DNA of 64,000 nt from Streptomyces kurssanovii (GTDB lineage Bacteria > Actinomycetota > Actinomycetes > Streptomycetales > Streptomycetaceae): assembly GCF_014649695.1 (NCBI RefSeq), contig NZ_BMTN01000008.1:124001-188000 (forward strand). Direction: 5' to 3'. The notes under the pieces are model-generated. The model was not told the DNA's origin and did no database searches. It saw only the letters and a program-made list of their open reading frames with translations. Both the position numbers and the translations under genes were made by a program. Shown here in pieces: positions 6,591 to 17,862 of the stretch. Each line of letters opens with the position of its first letter. Position 1 is the first letter of the stretch.

Positions 6591-9500
6591 ATGCAGCCCA
6601 GAAACAGACCCCGGCCCAGAAAGATCAATCCGGTCACCCTCGTGGTGACCGCTTCCATGCTGGTGTTGACGGCGCCTTCCGCCGCCATCGCCCTTCCCTC
6701 GGAGCCCGGACAATCCACCTCGCCGGGCCGGGAATTCCGCTCGTCCTTCGAATCGGACGAATCCCAGCCGGACTGGCGTAATACCGTTGAAGTCGGCCTC
6801 GACGGAAAGAAGCGGTCATCCGGTGTCGACGGCGGCTTCTCCAGCGGAATACCGGGCAATGTCACCGACAAGGTGATCGAGCTGCGGGCCAGCGACGAGA
6901 ACACCGGCGGAGGCGAGACCAAGGAGAATCTGGTCGACCTGCTGCCGAGCAGCAAGTGGCTGGCGTTCGAGCCGACCGCCTGGATCGAGTTCGACACCGA
7001 CGAGCCGGTCAAGGTCTCCACGTACGCCCTGACGTCCGCCAACGACTTCGCCGCGCGCGACCCCAGGGACTGGACGCTGAAGGGGTCCGCCGACGGGGAG
7101 AACTGGACGGTCCTGGACAGCCGCTCCGACGAGACGTTCGCCGAGCGCTTCCAGACCAGGACCTTCGACATCGGCGCCCCCTCCGAGGTGACGGCCTACG
7201 CCCACTACCGCCTGGAGATCACCAAGAACAACGGCGCGTCCGACATCACCCAGCTGGCGGACGTGCAGTTCTCCAACGGCGACACCAGCGCCCCCGTGCC
7301 GGACGACATGCGCAGCCAGGTCGACCGCGGCCCCAGCGGTTCCCCCACCGCGAAGGCCGGCGCCGGCTTCACCGGCAAGCGCGCCCTGAAGTACGCCGGC
7401 ACCCACAAGCCGGACGGCAGGGCGTACTCGTACAACAAGGTCTTCGACGTCGATGTCGCCGTGCGCCGCGACACCGAGCTGTCGTACAAGGTCTTCCCCG
7501 CCATGGCGGAGACGGACCTGAACTACCCCGCCACGAACGTGTCGGTGGACCTCGCCTTCACCGACGGCACCTATCTGAGCGATCTCGGAGCCACGGACTC
7601 GCACGGCGGGCTCCTCACGCCCGCGGGCCAGGGCGCCGCGAAGCGCCTGTACGTCAACCAGTGGAACGCCGTGGCCTCCGGCATCGGCACCGTCGCGGCC
7701 GGCAGGACCGTCGACCGGATCCTGGTGGCCTACGACTCCCCCAAGGGACCGGCGAAGTTCCAGGGCTGGATCGACGACGTCACCCTCGCGCCCAAGGCGC
7801 CGGAGGAGCGGCTCGAGCATCTCTCGGACTACGCCTCCACCACCCGCGGCACCAACTCCAGCGGTTCGTTCTCCCGGGGCAACACCTTCCCCGCCACCGC
7901 GGTCCCGCACGGCTTCAACTTCTGGACGCCGGTCACCAACTCGGAGTCCAAGAGCTGGCTGTACGAGTACGCCCGCGGCAACAACGCGGACAACCTGCCC
8001 ACCGTCCAGGCCTTCAGCACCAGCCACGAGCCGAGCCCCTGGATGGGCGACCGGCAGACGTTCCAGGTGATGCCGTCGGCGGCCGAGGGCACCCCGGACA
8101 CCTCGCGCACGGCCAGGGCCCTGCCCTTCCGCCACGAGAAGGAGACCGCCAGGCCGCACTACTACGGCGTCACCTTCGAGAACGGCCTCAAGGCCGAGAT
8201 GACGCCGACCGACCACGCGGCGATGATGCGCTTCACCTACCCCGGTGACGACGCGAGCGTCATCTTCGACAACGTCACCAAGGAGGGCGGCCTCACGCTC
8301 GACGCCGCGACCCGCTCCTTCACCGGCTACTCGGACGTCAAGAGCGGCCTGTCCACGGGCGCCACACGGCTGTTCGTGTACGGCGTCTTCGACGCACCGG
8401 TGACCGACTCGGCCTCGGAGGGCGTCACCGGGCGGCTCCGCTTCGACGCAGGCGACGACCGCACCGTCCATCTGCGGATGGCGACCTCGCTGATCAGCGT
8501 GGACCAGGCGAAGAAGAACCTCGCCGACGAGATCCCGGCCGGTACCCGCTTCGAGCGGGTGAAGGACCGGGCGCAGGACGCCTGGGACGACATCCTCGGC
8601 AAGGTCGAGGTCGAGGGCGCCACCCGGGACCAGCTGGTCACGCTCTACTCCAGCCTGTACCGGCTCTACCTCTATCCGAACTCGGGCTTCGAGAACATCG
8701 GCACCAAGAAGCGCCCGGAGTACCGGTACGCGAGCCCGTTCTCGCCGATGACCGGTCCCGACACCCCGACCCGCACCGGCGCGAAGATCGTCGACGGGAA
8801 GGTCTACGTCAACAACGGCTTCTGGGACACCTACCGCACGACCTGGCCGGCCTACTCCTTCCTCACCCCGAGGAAGGCCGGCGAGCTGGTCGACGGCTTC
8901 GTCCAGCAGTACAAGGACGGCGGCTGGATCTCCCGCTGGTCCTCCCCCGGCTACGCGGACCTGATGACCGGCACCAGCTCCGACGTGGCGTTCGCCGACG
9001 CGTACGTCAAGGGTGTCGACTTCGACGCCGAGGCCGCCTACGAGGCGGCACTGAAGAACGCCACCGTCGTCCCGCCGGCCTCCGGCGTGGGCCGCAAGGG
9101 CATGGAGACCTCGCCGTTCCTCGGCTACGCCTCCACCTCCACGCACGAGGGCCTGTCCTGGTCGCTGGAGGGCTACCTCAACGACTACGGCATCGCCGAG
9201 ATGGGCGAGGCCCTCTACAAGAAGACGAAGAAGGCCCGCTACAAGGAGGAGTCGGAGTACTTCCGCAACCGGGCACGCAACTACGTCACCCTCTTCGACT
9301 CCAAGGCCGGCTTCTTCCAGGGCCGGGACCTGAAGGGCGACTGGCGGGTGGAGAGCTCGAAGTACGACCCGCGGGTGTGGGGCTACGACTACACCGAGAC
9401 CAACGGCTGGGGCTACGCCTTCACCGCCCCGCAGGACTCGCGCGGCCTGGCGAACCTGTACGGCGGCCGCTCCGGCCTCGGTGAGAAGCTCGACACCTAC

Positions 9501-10430
9501 TTCGCCACGCCGGAGACGGCGTCGCCCGAGTTCGTCGGCTCGTACGGCTCCGTCATCCACGAGATGACGGAGGCGCGCGATGTGCGGATGGGCATGTACG
9601 GCCACTCCAACCAGGTCGCCCACCACGCCACGTACATGTACAACGCGGCCTCCCAGCCGTGGAAGACACAGGAGAAGGTCCGTGAGGTCCTCTCCCGCCT
9701 CTACACCGGCAGCGAGATCGGGCAGGGCTACCACGGCGACGAGGACAACGGCGAGCAGTCGGCTTGGTACCTCTTCTCCGCGCTCGGCTTCTACCCGCTG
9801 GTGATGGGCTCCGGCGAGTACGCCATCGGTTCACCGCTGTTCACCAAGGCGACCGTGCACCTGGAGAACGGCCGCGAACTGGTCGTGAAGGCCCCGAGGA
9901 ACAGCGCGAAGAACATCTACGTGCAGGGCCTGAAGGTCAACGGCAAGAAGTGGAACTCCACGGCCCTGCCGCACGAGGCGATCGCCGGGGGCGGCGAGAT
10001 CGAGTTCGCGATGGGCCCGAAGCCGTCCGCGTGGGGCACCGGGAAGGACGCGGCGCCCGTCTCCATCACCCAGGACGACAAGACGCCCGCGCCGCGGCAC
10101 GACGTGATCCCGGCCGGCGGCCCGCTGTTCGACAACACCTCGGCGACCACGTCCGCGTTCACCTCGGTGGACCTCCCCGTGACGTCCGGGACCCGCGCGG
10201 TGCAGTACACGCTCACCTCCGCGGCGAAGGACAAGGCGCCGACGGGCTGGGTGCTGCAGGGTTCGGCCGACGGGCAGACGTGGACGGATCTCGACAAGCG
10301 GTCAGCGGAGACCTTCGGATGGGACAGGCAGACCCGCGTCTTCGGTGTGGCGGAGCCGGGTTCGTACCGGCACTACCGGCTGGTCGCCACGGGTGAGGTG
10401 ACGCTCGCGGAAGTGGAGCTGCTGAACTGA
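6591..10430 (+). CDS. Secreted GH92 alpha-mannosidase with discoidin-like domains
   Basis: This 1279-residue secreted glycoside hydrolase of family GH92 would act on exo-alpha-mannosides such as mannoproteins or N-glycans. A signal peptide spans about residues 1-40. A galactose-binding-like (F5/8 type C) domain follows at about 80-220, then the GH92 N-terminal beta domain, then the (alpha/alpha)6 catalytic domain at about 620-1110. The catalytic signature region GDEDNGEQSAWYLFSALGFY is present, a variant of the usual G-N-x-D-x-G-Q-M-S-A-W-Y motif. A second discoidin-like domain closes the protein, probably for carbohydrate binding. The ATG has GGAGG 10 nt upstream. The gene is monocistronic, with a palindromic operator before it and a terminator hairpin after it. 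Confidence 0.9.
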   Translation: MQPRNRPRPRKINPVTLVVTASMLVLTAPSAAIALPSEPGQSTSPGREFRSSFESDESQPDWRNTVEVGLDGKKRSSGVDGGFSSGIPGNVTDKVIELRASDENTGGGETKENLVDLLPSSKWLAFEPTAWIEFDTDEPVKVSTYALTSANDFAARDPRDWTLKGSADGENWTVLDSRSDETFAERFQTRTFDIGAPSEVTAYAHYRLEITKNNGASDITQLADVQFSNGDTSAPVPDDMRSQVDRGPSGSPTAKAGAGFTGKRALKYAGTHKPDGRAYSYNKVFDVDVAVRRDTELSYKVFPAMAETDLNYPATNVSVDLAFTDGTYLSDLGATDSHGGLLTPAGQGAAKRLYVNQWNAVASGIGTVAAGRTVDRILVAYDSPKGPAKFQGWIDDVTLAPKAPEERLEHLSDYASTTRGTNSSGSFSRGNTFPATAVPHGFNFWTPVTNSESKSWLYEYARGNNADNLPTVQAFSTSHEPSPWMGDRQTFQVMPSAAEGTPDTSRTARALPFRHEKETARPHYYGVTFENGLKAEMTPTDHAAMMRFTYPGDDASVIFDNVTKEGGLTLDAATRSFTGYSDVKSGLSTGATRLFVYGVFDAPVTDSASEGVTGRLRFDAGDDRTVHLRMATSLISVDQAKKNLADEIPAGTRFERVKDRAQDAWDDILGKVEVEGATRDQLVTLYSSLYRLYLYPNSGFENIGTKKRPEYRYASPFSPMTGPDTPTRTGAKIVDGKVYVNNGFWDTYRTTWPAYSFLTPRKAGELVDGFVQQYKDGGWISRWSSPGYADLMTGTSSDVAFADAYVKGVDFDAEAAYEAALKNATVVPPASGVGRKGMETSPFLGYASTSTHEGLSWSLEGYLNDYGIAEMGEALYKKTKKARYKEESEYFRNRARNYVTLFDSKAGFFQGRDLKGDWRVESSKYDPRVWGYDYTETNGWGYAFTAPQDSRGLANLYGGRSGLGEKLDTYFATPETASPEFVGSYGSVIHEMTEARDVRMGMYGHSNQVAHHATYMYNAASQPWKTQEKVREVLSRLYTGSEIGQGYHGDEDNGEQSAWYLFSALGFYPLVMGSGEYAIGSPLFTKATVHLENGRELVVKAPRNSAKNIYVQGLKVNGKKWNSTALPHEAIAGGGEIEFAMGPKPSAWGTGKDAAPVSITQDDKTPAPRHDVIPAGGPLFDNTSATTSAFTSVDLPVTSGTRAVQYTLTSAAKDKAPTGWVLQGSADGQTWTDLDKRSAETFGWDRQTRVFGVAEPGSYRHYRLVATGEVTLAEVELLN

Positions 10431-10450
10431 ACCCGCACCACCGCGACGTG

Positions 10451-10472
10451 CCGTACTCCGCAGGGAGTGCGG
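10451..10472 (+). terminator. Hairpin terminator after the GH92 gene
   Basis: A 9-bp stem (CCGTACTCC pairing with GGAGTGCGG, one G-T pair, loop GCAG) begins 20 nt after the GH92 stop codon. Confidence 0.6.
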
Positions 10473-10646
10473 CCCGTTCGCGTCGAAAGCCGGCGCAGCG
10501 CGGCGGCGGCTATCCGGCTGTAGCAATTCCGGTACACGAAAACGAAGTCGACCCGTGAAGGTTGTGTGGAAAGATCGGGACGAAAGCATGGCCTGCCCCG
10601 ATCGTGCGGCGGGCCACTTCTTCGACACACCCTTATGGAGACCTAC

Positions 10647-11567
10647 GTGGCCGAACTCTCTGGCCTCAAGCGCGGCCGGACACGTGCCCGCCTCGCTGCC
10701 GCGGCGACCGCTGCCGCGCTGCTCATCACCGGCATGGGCGCCGGCTCCGCGTCCGCCGCCGACCCCGCCCCGTCCGCGCGCTCCGCCGCCGGGCCGGCCG
10801 CGGAAGCCGGCAACACCTTCGGGACGCAGGCCGCCCCGACCCCGTACAACTACCTCTACGGCGTCAACAGCACCGGCATCCTGTACGGCTACGAGCCGAA
10901 CGGCACCGGCCTGGGCAGCCGTGAGTACAGCGGTGAGAACTGGGGTCCCGTCAAGCACGCGACCCAGGTCGACCACGACGCCGACGGCCTGTCCGACGGC
11001 ATCTGGGCGATCGAGGGCAACGGCGTCTTCTCCTACCTCGAGTGGGGCGGCACGCCGGTCTCCGCCGGCACCGGCTGGGGGATCTACAACAAGATGGTCT
11101 CGCCCGGAGACCTGGGCGGCGCCGGCGCCGACGACCTGATCGCCCGTGACTCCGCGGGTGCGCTCTGGATCTACCTCGGCTACGGCAACGGCAAGGTCAC
11201 CGGCCGCACCAAGGTCGGTAACGGCTGGCAGGCCTACAACCAGATCACCGGCAAGGGCGACCTGACCGGCGACGGCCGGGCCGACATCGTCGCCCGCGAC
11301 GGCAGCGGCACCCTGTGGCTGTACAAGGGCACCGGCAGCCGCACGGCTCCCTTCTCCGCCCGCACCAAGATCGGTACGGGCTGGAACATCTTCAACAACC
11401 TCACCTCGGTCGGCGACATCGACCTGGACGACAAGACGGACATGATCGCCCGTCACACCGACGGTTCCCTGTGGCTGTACAAGGGCACCGGCTCGGCCTC
11501 GTCCCCGTTCAAGGCCAAGGTCAAGATCGGCAGCAGCGGCTGGAACACCTACCGCCTGATGTTCTGA
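10647..11567 (+). CDS. Secreted FG-GAP/VCBS repeat protein
   Basis: This is a secreted beta-propeller-type protein of about 306 residues and unknown substrate. An N-terminal signal peptide ending near ASAAD is followed by at least four FG-GAP/VCBS-like blades. The clearest contain GDLTGDGRADIVARDGSG and the repeated LWLYKGTG. Aspartate-rich loops such as DHDADG suggest calcium binding. The GTG at 10647 is chosen because GGAG lies 6 nt before it. An in-frame ATG at 10635 has no ribosome-binding site. There is no catalytic domain. Its place between a mannosidase and an LPMO suggests a surface-binding or adhesion role, but that is only context. Confidence 0.8.
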   Translation: MAELSGLKRGRTRARLAAAATAAALLITGMGAGSASAADPAPSARSAAGPAAEAGNTFGTQAAPTPYNYLYGVNSTGILYGYEPNGTGLGSREYSGENWGPVKHATQVDHDADGLSDGIWAIEGNGVFSYLEWGGTPVSAGTGWGIYNKMVSPGDLGGAGADDLIARDSAGALWIYLGYGNGKVTGRTKVGNGWQAYNQITGKGDLTGDGRADIVARDGSGTLWLYKGTGSRTAPFSARTKIGTGWNIFNNLTSVGDIDLDDKTDMIARHTDGSLWLYKGTGSASSPFKAKVKIGSSGWNTYRLMF

Positions 11568-11599
11568 TCCGGCAGCCGTCCGCACGGACGGCGGTCGGT

Positions 11600-11635
11600 A
11601 CGGAGCCGCACTCCCCCTCGGGAGTGCGGCTCCGT
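11600..11635. terminator. Strong bidirectional hairpin terminator
   Basis: A perfect 16-bp stem (ACGGAGCCGCACTCCC with GGGAGTGCGGCTCCGT, loop CCTC) lies between the converging FG-GAP and LPMO genes, 32 nt from one stop and 6 nt from the other. It can serve both transcripts. Confidence 0.85.
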
Positions 11636-11641
11636 CGCGTA

Positions 11642-12742
11642 TCACCCCAGCCGGCAGGCCACGGCGGTGGCGGGATCGGCCCCCGGTCCCGAGGCCACGT
11701 AACCGAACGTCGTGGACTCACCGGGATCGAGACTGCCGTTGTGCCCGGCGTTGTGGACCATGACGGCCTGGCCCTGCGCGGTCATGGCGCCGTTCCACAG
11801 ACTGTCGATCCGGTGCCCCGCGGGCAGGTTCCAGTCGACCATCCAGCCCAGCATCGGCACGGTGCCCGTGTTCGTGACGGTCACCTCCGACTGGTAGCCA
11901 CCGCCCCAACTGCCGGCGGTCCTGCGGGTCGCGGAGCAGTCACCTGGCTGCGGGTCGGTCGGGTCCGGCGGGTCGGTCGGGTCGGGGCCCGGGCCGCTGC
12001 CGTCACCCGGGTCCTTGACCCCGGTCACTTCGCCGTTGCCGCCGTCGAAGACGACGTCCGAGCAGGAGTAGAAGGTCTCCTGGCTGTCGGAGCGCTGCCA
12101 CACCATGTAGATGATGTGCCGGCCCGACTTGTTCGCGGGCAGGGCGCCACGCCAGGAGTAGTTCGCCTCCACGGTGCCCGGGCTGCCGTTGAGCGGCGGG
12201 TGGTCGACGGTCAGGAACGGCTGGTCCTCGACGTCGTTCCAGGTGAGCGTCGACTTCGGGTCGAAGCCGTCCTTGGTGATGTACACCTTGAACCAACCGG
12301 GGTGGGCGGCCCAGGCGTTGTACGAGAAGTCGATGGTGGCGCCCGAGGTCAGATGGGTGAGCGGCCAGTCGTCACGGGCGGCGTCGAAGCCCGTGAAGTT
12401 GGTGTTGCCGCCACTGCACAGCTGCCCGTCCGGCACGAAGCCGCGGGTGCGGCCGGCGCCGTCGGAGCGCAGCACGGAGAACCAGTTGTAGAAGGGCGTG
12501 GTGCCGCTCTGCTGGGCCGCCGCACCGCAGGCGGGGTTGATCGGCTTGATCTCCCCGGTGTCGGTCAGCCCGTCCTGCCAGCACAGGAAGGTGCGGCTGG
12601 CCGGTTTCATGGGTGTGCCGTGTGCCTCGGCATCGCCGCCGACGGTGACGACGAGTCCGAGGGCGGGGATGGCGGTGAGCAGGGCGAGCAAGGTGAGCAG
12701 CAATGCCCGGGGGCGGCTCTGCGCCAGTAATCGGCGGATCAT
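11642..12742 (-). CDS. Secreted AA10 lytic polysaccharide monooxygenase with CBM2
   Basis: This 366-residue copper enzyme oxidatively cleaves crystalline polysaccharide, most likely cellulose. The signal peptide ends at AEA, so the mature protein starts with His41 (HGTPMKPASR), the N-terminal histidine of the copper brace. The second copper ligand lies in AAHPGWFKVY. The AA10 domain spans about residues 41-230. A Pro/Asp/Gly-rich linker and a C-terminal CBM2 cellulose-binding domain with conserved Trp residues follow. A perfect CebR operator lies 48 nt upstream of the start, which links it to cellobiose-induced cellulose use. Chitin as substrate is less likely given CBM2 and CebR. Confidence 0.92.
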   Translation of the reverse strand: MIRRLLAQSRPRALLLTLLALLTAIPALGLVVTVGGDAEAHGTPMKPASRTFLCWQDGLTDTGEIKPINPACGAAAQQSGTTPFYNWFSVLRSDGAGRTRGFVPDGQLCSGGNTNFTGFDAARDDWPLTHLTSGATIDFSYNAWAAHPGWFKVYITKDGFDPKSTLTWNDVEDQPFLTVDHPPLNGSPGTVEANYSWRGALPANKSGRHIIYMVWQRSDSQETFYSCSDVVFDGGNGEVTGVKDPGDGSGPGPDPTDPPDPTDPQPGDCSATRRTAGSWGGGYQSEVTVTNTGTVPMLGWMVDWNLPAGHRIDSLWNGAMTAQGQAVMVHNAGHNGSLDPGESTTFGYVASGPGADPATAVACRLG

Positions 12743-12789
12743 CCGGACGTCCCTTCCATGGGGGTGGGTGAGGGGGCGGACCGAACCCG

Positions 12790-12803
12790 TGGGAGCGCTC
12801 CCA
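12790..12803. promoter_or_regulatory. CebR operator upstream of the LPMO gene
   Basis: TGGGAGCGCTCCCA is a perfect 14-bp palindrome identical to the consensus bound by CebR, the LacI-family repressor that is released by cellobiose in Streptomyces. It lies 48-61 nt upstream of the LPMO start codon. Confidence 0.85.
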
Positions 12804-12841
12804 CAGTTTCACCAAGTGAAGCTAGCGCGGCGGACGTTCGC

Positions 12842-12855
12842 TGTAAACGCTTCAC
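12842..12855. promoter_or_regulatory. Second LacI/CcpA-like operator candidate upstream of the LPMO gene
   Basis: TGTAAACGCTTCAC fits the cre-type pattern TGWAARCGYTWNCA at 12 of 14 positions and lies 39 bp further upstream than the CebR box. It could bind a second LacI-family protein or be chance. Confidence 0.3.
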
Positions 12856-12861
12856 GCAATG

Positions 12862-12903
12862 CCGAGGGCCCGTCCTCCGCCGGTGCGGAGGACGGGCCCT
12901 CGG
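12862..12903 (-). terminator. Strong hairpin terminator after aconitase
   Basis: A perfect 19-bp stem with loop CGGT (CCGAGGGCCCGTCCTCCGC and its complement) lies 26 nt beyond the acnA stop codon. It isolates acnA from the LPMO gene downstream. Confidence 0.88.
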
Positions 12904-12928
12904 GCCGGGCGGCTAGCCGCGGCTGAAC

Positions 12929-15679
<2,751 letters not shown>

Positions 15680-15713
15680 TCAATGCTGCCGCCACGGCTC
15701 CTCGCCGATCCGC

Positions 15714-15747
15714 TAAGGTAAGGCTTAGTTAGGTAACCCTTACCGAC
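15714..15747. promoter_or_regulatory. Two overlapping iron-box (DmdR/IdeR-type) sites
   Basis: TAAGGTAAGGCTTAGTTAG (15714-15732) and TTAGGTAACCCTTACCGAC (15729-15747) each match the DtxR/IdeR-family consensus TWAGGTWAGSCTWACCTWA at 16 of 19 positions, offset by 15 bp. They lie 68-101 nt upstream of the acnA start, a position that would overlap its promoter. The Streptomyces regulator would be DmdR1. Iron control of an iron-sulphur enzyme is plausible but inferred. Confidence 0.55.
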
Positions 15748-15775
15748 TGGCGGCTTGCGGTACGCCTTCGGCAGA

Positions 15776-15793
15776 TATCTCGATGTCGAGATA
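15776..15793. promoter_or_regulatory. 18-bp palindrome in the acnA divergent region
   Basis: TATCTCGA-TG-TCGAGATA has perfect 8-bp arms around a 2-nt centre. It lies 130 bp upstream of acnA and about 155 bp upstream of the DUF418-like gene, so it could serve either. The form suggests a MarR- or TetR-type dimer site. The cognate regulator is unknown. Confidence 0.5.
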
Positions 15794-15948
15794 ACTCTAG
15801 TACATGACCGCTGCGGGGTCATGCCGGGACACCCCTGACCGCCCTCGTCCCCGTCGAGGCGTCCGGCCGGCGAACCCGGTCGTCCGGCATTCCGCGGGCG
15901 GGCACGCGCCGGATGGTGGAACCCGGCCGTTCCCTCGACCGTGGACGT

Positions 15949-17175
15949 ATGAGGCGCGACGCATCGCCGGACATCGCACCCGGGACACCTGCGCCGGCCG
16001 GGCCGCCTTACACGTCGTCGACAGGACGGCTGGTCGGCCTGGATCTGGCCCGGGGGCTGGCGATTCTGGGCATGTACTCCGCACACCTCGGACCTGATCC
16101 GTCGGTGGGCGGCGCCGTGGGCTGGGCGATGGAGGCGGCCCGCGGGCGTTCGGCGAGTCTGTTCGCCTTGCTGGCCGGCTTCACCCTGGTCATCCTCACC
16201 GGCCGGCCGGAGCCGAGAACCGGGCGGGCGGGGCGACAAGCGGTGGGCAAGGTCCTGATGCGCTCGTTCTTCCTGATCGCCCTGGGCTACGTCCTCACCG
16301 CCCTCGACACCCACGTCTTCGTGATCCTTTCCTACTACGGCGTCCTCTTCGTCCTCGCCCTTCCGCTGTACCGGCTGAGAGCTGCCACGCTGGGTGCCGT
16401 CGCCGCGGCATCGGCACTCGTCATGCCCCACGTTCTCTACGTGCTGCGGGCAGCGGTCGACGACGGAGGCTGGCCGGACACGCTCGTCGCCCACGACCCG
16501 CTGGCCCTCGCCACCGATACGGACGGACTCGTCGAACTGTTCGTCACAGGCGCCTACCCGGTCCTGACCTGGCTGCCCTTCATCGTCACGGGAATGGCCG
16601 TGGCCAAACTGGACCTTCGGCGGCCTGGTGTCGTGGGCAGGGTAGGACTGCTCGGCTGTGTGCTGGCCGTCAGCGGGTACGGCGGGTCATGGCTGGCTCT
16701 GCACCTGGTTCCGGGGGCGCTGGAGGGGGTGCGGGAAGCCTCGCCCACCGGGACCGCGGCATCCGCCTGGTGGTCCGACGCCGTGGGCGCGTACCCCGTC
16801 TCCGGCAAGCCGGCATGGCTCCTGGTGGCCTCCCCGCACAGCCAGACGACGCTGTCCGTGCTGGCCAACACCGGCGTGGCCTTGGCGGTGGTGGCCGCCT
16901 GTCTCATCGGCACCAGCCGGTCGGCGCGTCTGCGGTGGGTCACCACGCCCGTCAGCGCGGTGGGATCGATCGCTCTGACCGCGTACGTCGGCCACATCGT
17001 CGCCATCAAGGTGCTGGGCACCGGCGACCTGCCGGAGTCCGCCGCCCTGCCGGTCTTCCTTTCGTTCGCCGCGGCGGCCATGCTCTTCGCCCTCGTGTGG
17101 ACCCGCTTCTTCCGCCGCGGGCCTCTCGAGTACCTGATGCACGCGCTCACGACGCCCGCTCGCCTGATCCCCTGA
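15949..17175 (+). CDS. DUF418/DUF1624-like integral membrane protein
   Basis: This membrane protein of about 408 residues has an N-terminal signature (RLVGLDLARGLAILGMYSAH) and about ten hydrophobic segments typical of the DUF418/heparan-glucosaminide acetyltransferase-like superfamily. Related proteins are membrane acyltransferases or are of unknown function. The C-terminal helices include LTAYVGHIV, a conserved DUF418-type motif. The ATG at 15949 is taken with GTGGA upstream. Another ATG at 15913 is in frame but lacks a ribosome-binding site. It is convergent with the response-regulator gene. No substrate can be assigned. Confidence 0.75.
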   Translation: MRRDASPDIAPGTPAPAGPPYTSSTGRLVGLDLARGLAILGMYSAHLGPDPSVGGAVGWAMEAARGRSASLFALLAGFTLVILTGRPEPRTGRAGRQAVGKVLMRSFFLIALGYVLTALDTHVFVILSYYGVLFVLALPLYRLRAATLGAVAAASALVMPHVLYVLRAAVDDGGWPDTLVAHDPLALATDTDGLVELFVTGAYPVLTWLPFIVTGMAVAKLDLRRPGVVGRVGLLGCVLAVSGYGGSWLALHLVPGALEGVREASPTGTAASAWWSDAVGAYPVSGKPAWLLVASPHSQTTLSVLANTGVALAVVAACLIGTSRSARLRWVTTPVSAVGSIALTAYVGHIVAIKVLGTGDLPESAALPVFLSFAAAAMLFALVWTRFFRRGPLEYLMHALTTPARLIP

Positions 17176-17205
17176 TCCGGGGTCCGGGGTCCGGGCGAGC
17201 CGGTG

Positions 17206-17862
17206 TCACGCGCGCAGATACGTCAGGACGGCGAGCACCCGGCGGTGCGTCTCCTCCGCCGGCGGCAGGTCGAGTTTGGCCAGGATGGAACCGATGTGCT
17301 TGCCCACGGCCGCTTCCGAGACGACCAGTTGGCGGGCGATCGCGTTGTTGGACTTCCCCTCGGCGACCAGGCCCAGCACCTCCCGTTCGCGCGGTGTCAG
17401 ACGCTCCAGCGGGTCGCGGCGGCGGCGGATCAGCCGGCGTACCACCTCGGGGTCGACGACCGTGCCGCCTGAGGCGACCTCCTGGAGGGCGGCGTGGAAC
17501 TCCTCGACCTGGCCCACCCGGTCCTTCAGGAGATAGCCGACACCGGAGCCGTCCCCCGAGTCGAGCAGCTCGGAGGCGTAGGTGCGCTGGACGTACTGGC
17601 TGAGCACGAGCACGGGCAGGGACGGGCGCTCGGTCCGCAGCCGCACGGCCGCCTTCATCCCCTCGTCCTGGAAGCCGGGCGGCATCCGGACGTCGGTGAC
17701 GACGACGTCCGGTGTGTGGTCCGCGACCGCGGTCAGCAGGGCGTCGGCGTCGCCTACCGCGGCGACGACCTCGTGTCCGAAGCGGGCCAGCAGGGCGATG
17801 AGCCCTTCCCGGAGCAGCACGCTGTCCTCGGCCAGGACTACGCGCAGTGCTCGGTCCTCCAC
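17206..17862 (-). CDS. NarL/LuxR-family response regulator
   Basis: This 218-residue DNA-binding response regulator has a receiver domain (residues 5-125) with the phospho-acceptor aspartate in DVVVTDVRMPP and a conserved lysine in YLLKDR. A LuxR-type helix-turn-helix (about 150-205, LTPREREVLGLVAEGKSNNA) follows. The GTG start at 17862 lies inside the 3' end of the kinase gene (25-nt overlap), so the two are translationally coupled. The palindrome upstream of the kinase gene is a candidate autoregulatory site. The signal and targets are unknown. Confidence 0.9.
   Translation of the reverse strand: MEDRALRVVLAEDSVLLREGLIALLARFGHEVVAAVGDADALLTAVADHTPDVVVTDVRMPPGFQDEGMKAAVRLRTERPSLPVLVLSQYVQRTYASELLDSGDGSGVGYLLKDRVGQVEEFHAALQEVASGGTVVDPEVVRRLIRRRRDPLERLTPREREVLGLVAEGKSNNAIARQLVVSEAAVGKHIGSILAKLDLPPAEETHRRVLAVLTYLRA

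Noticed and set aside
6816-9734. 972-codon frame opposite the GH92 gene
   Set aside because: It is a GC-driven antisense frame, rich in Val, Gly, Arg and Ala, with no motif. The GH92 motifs on the plus strand are unambiguous.
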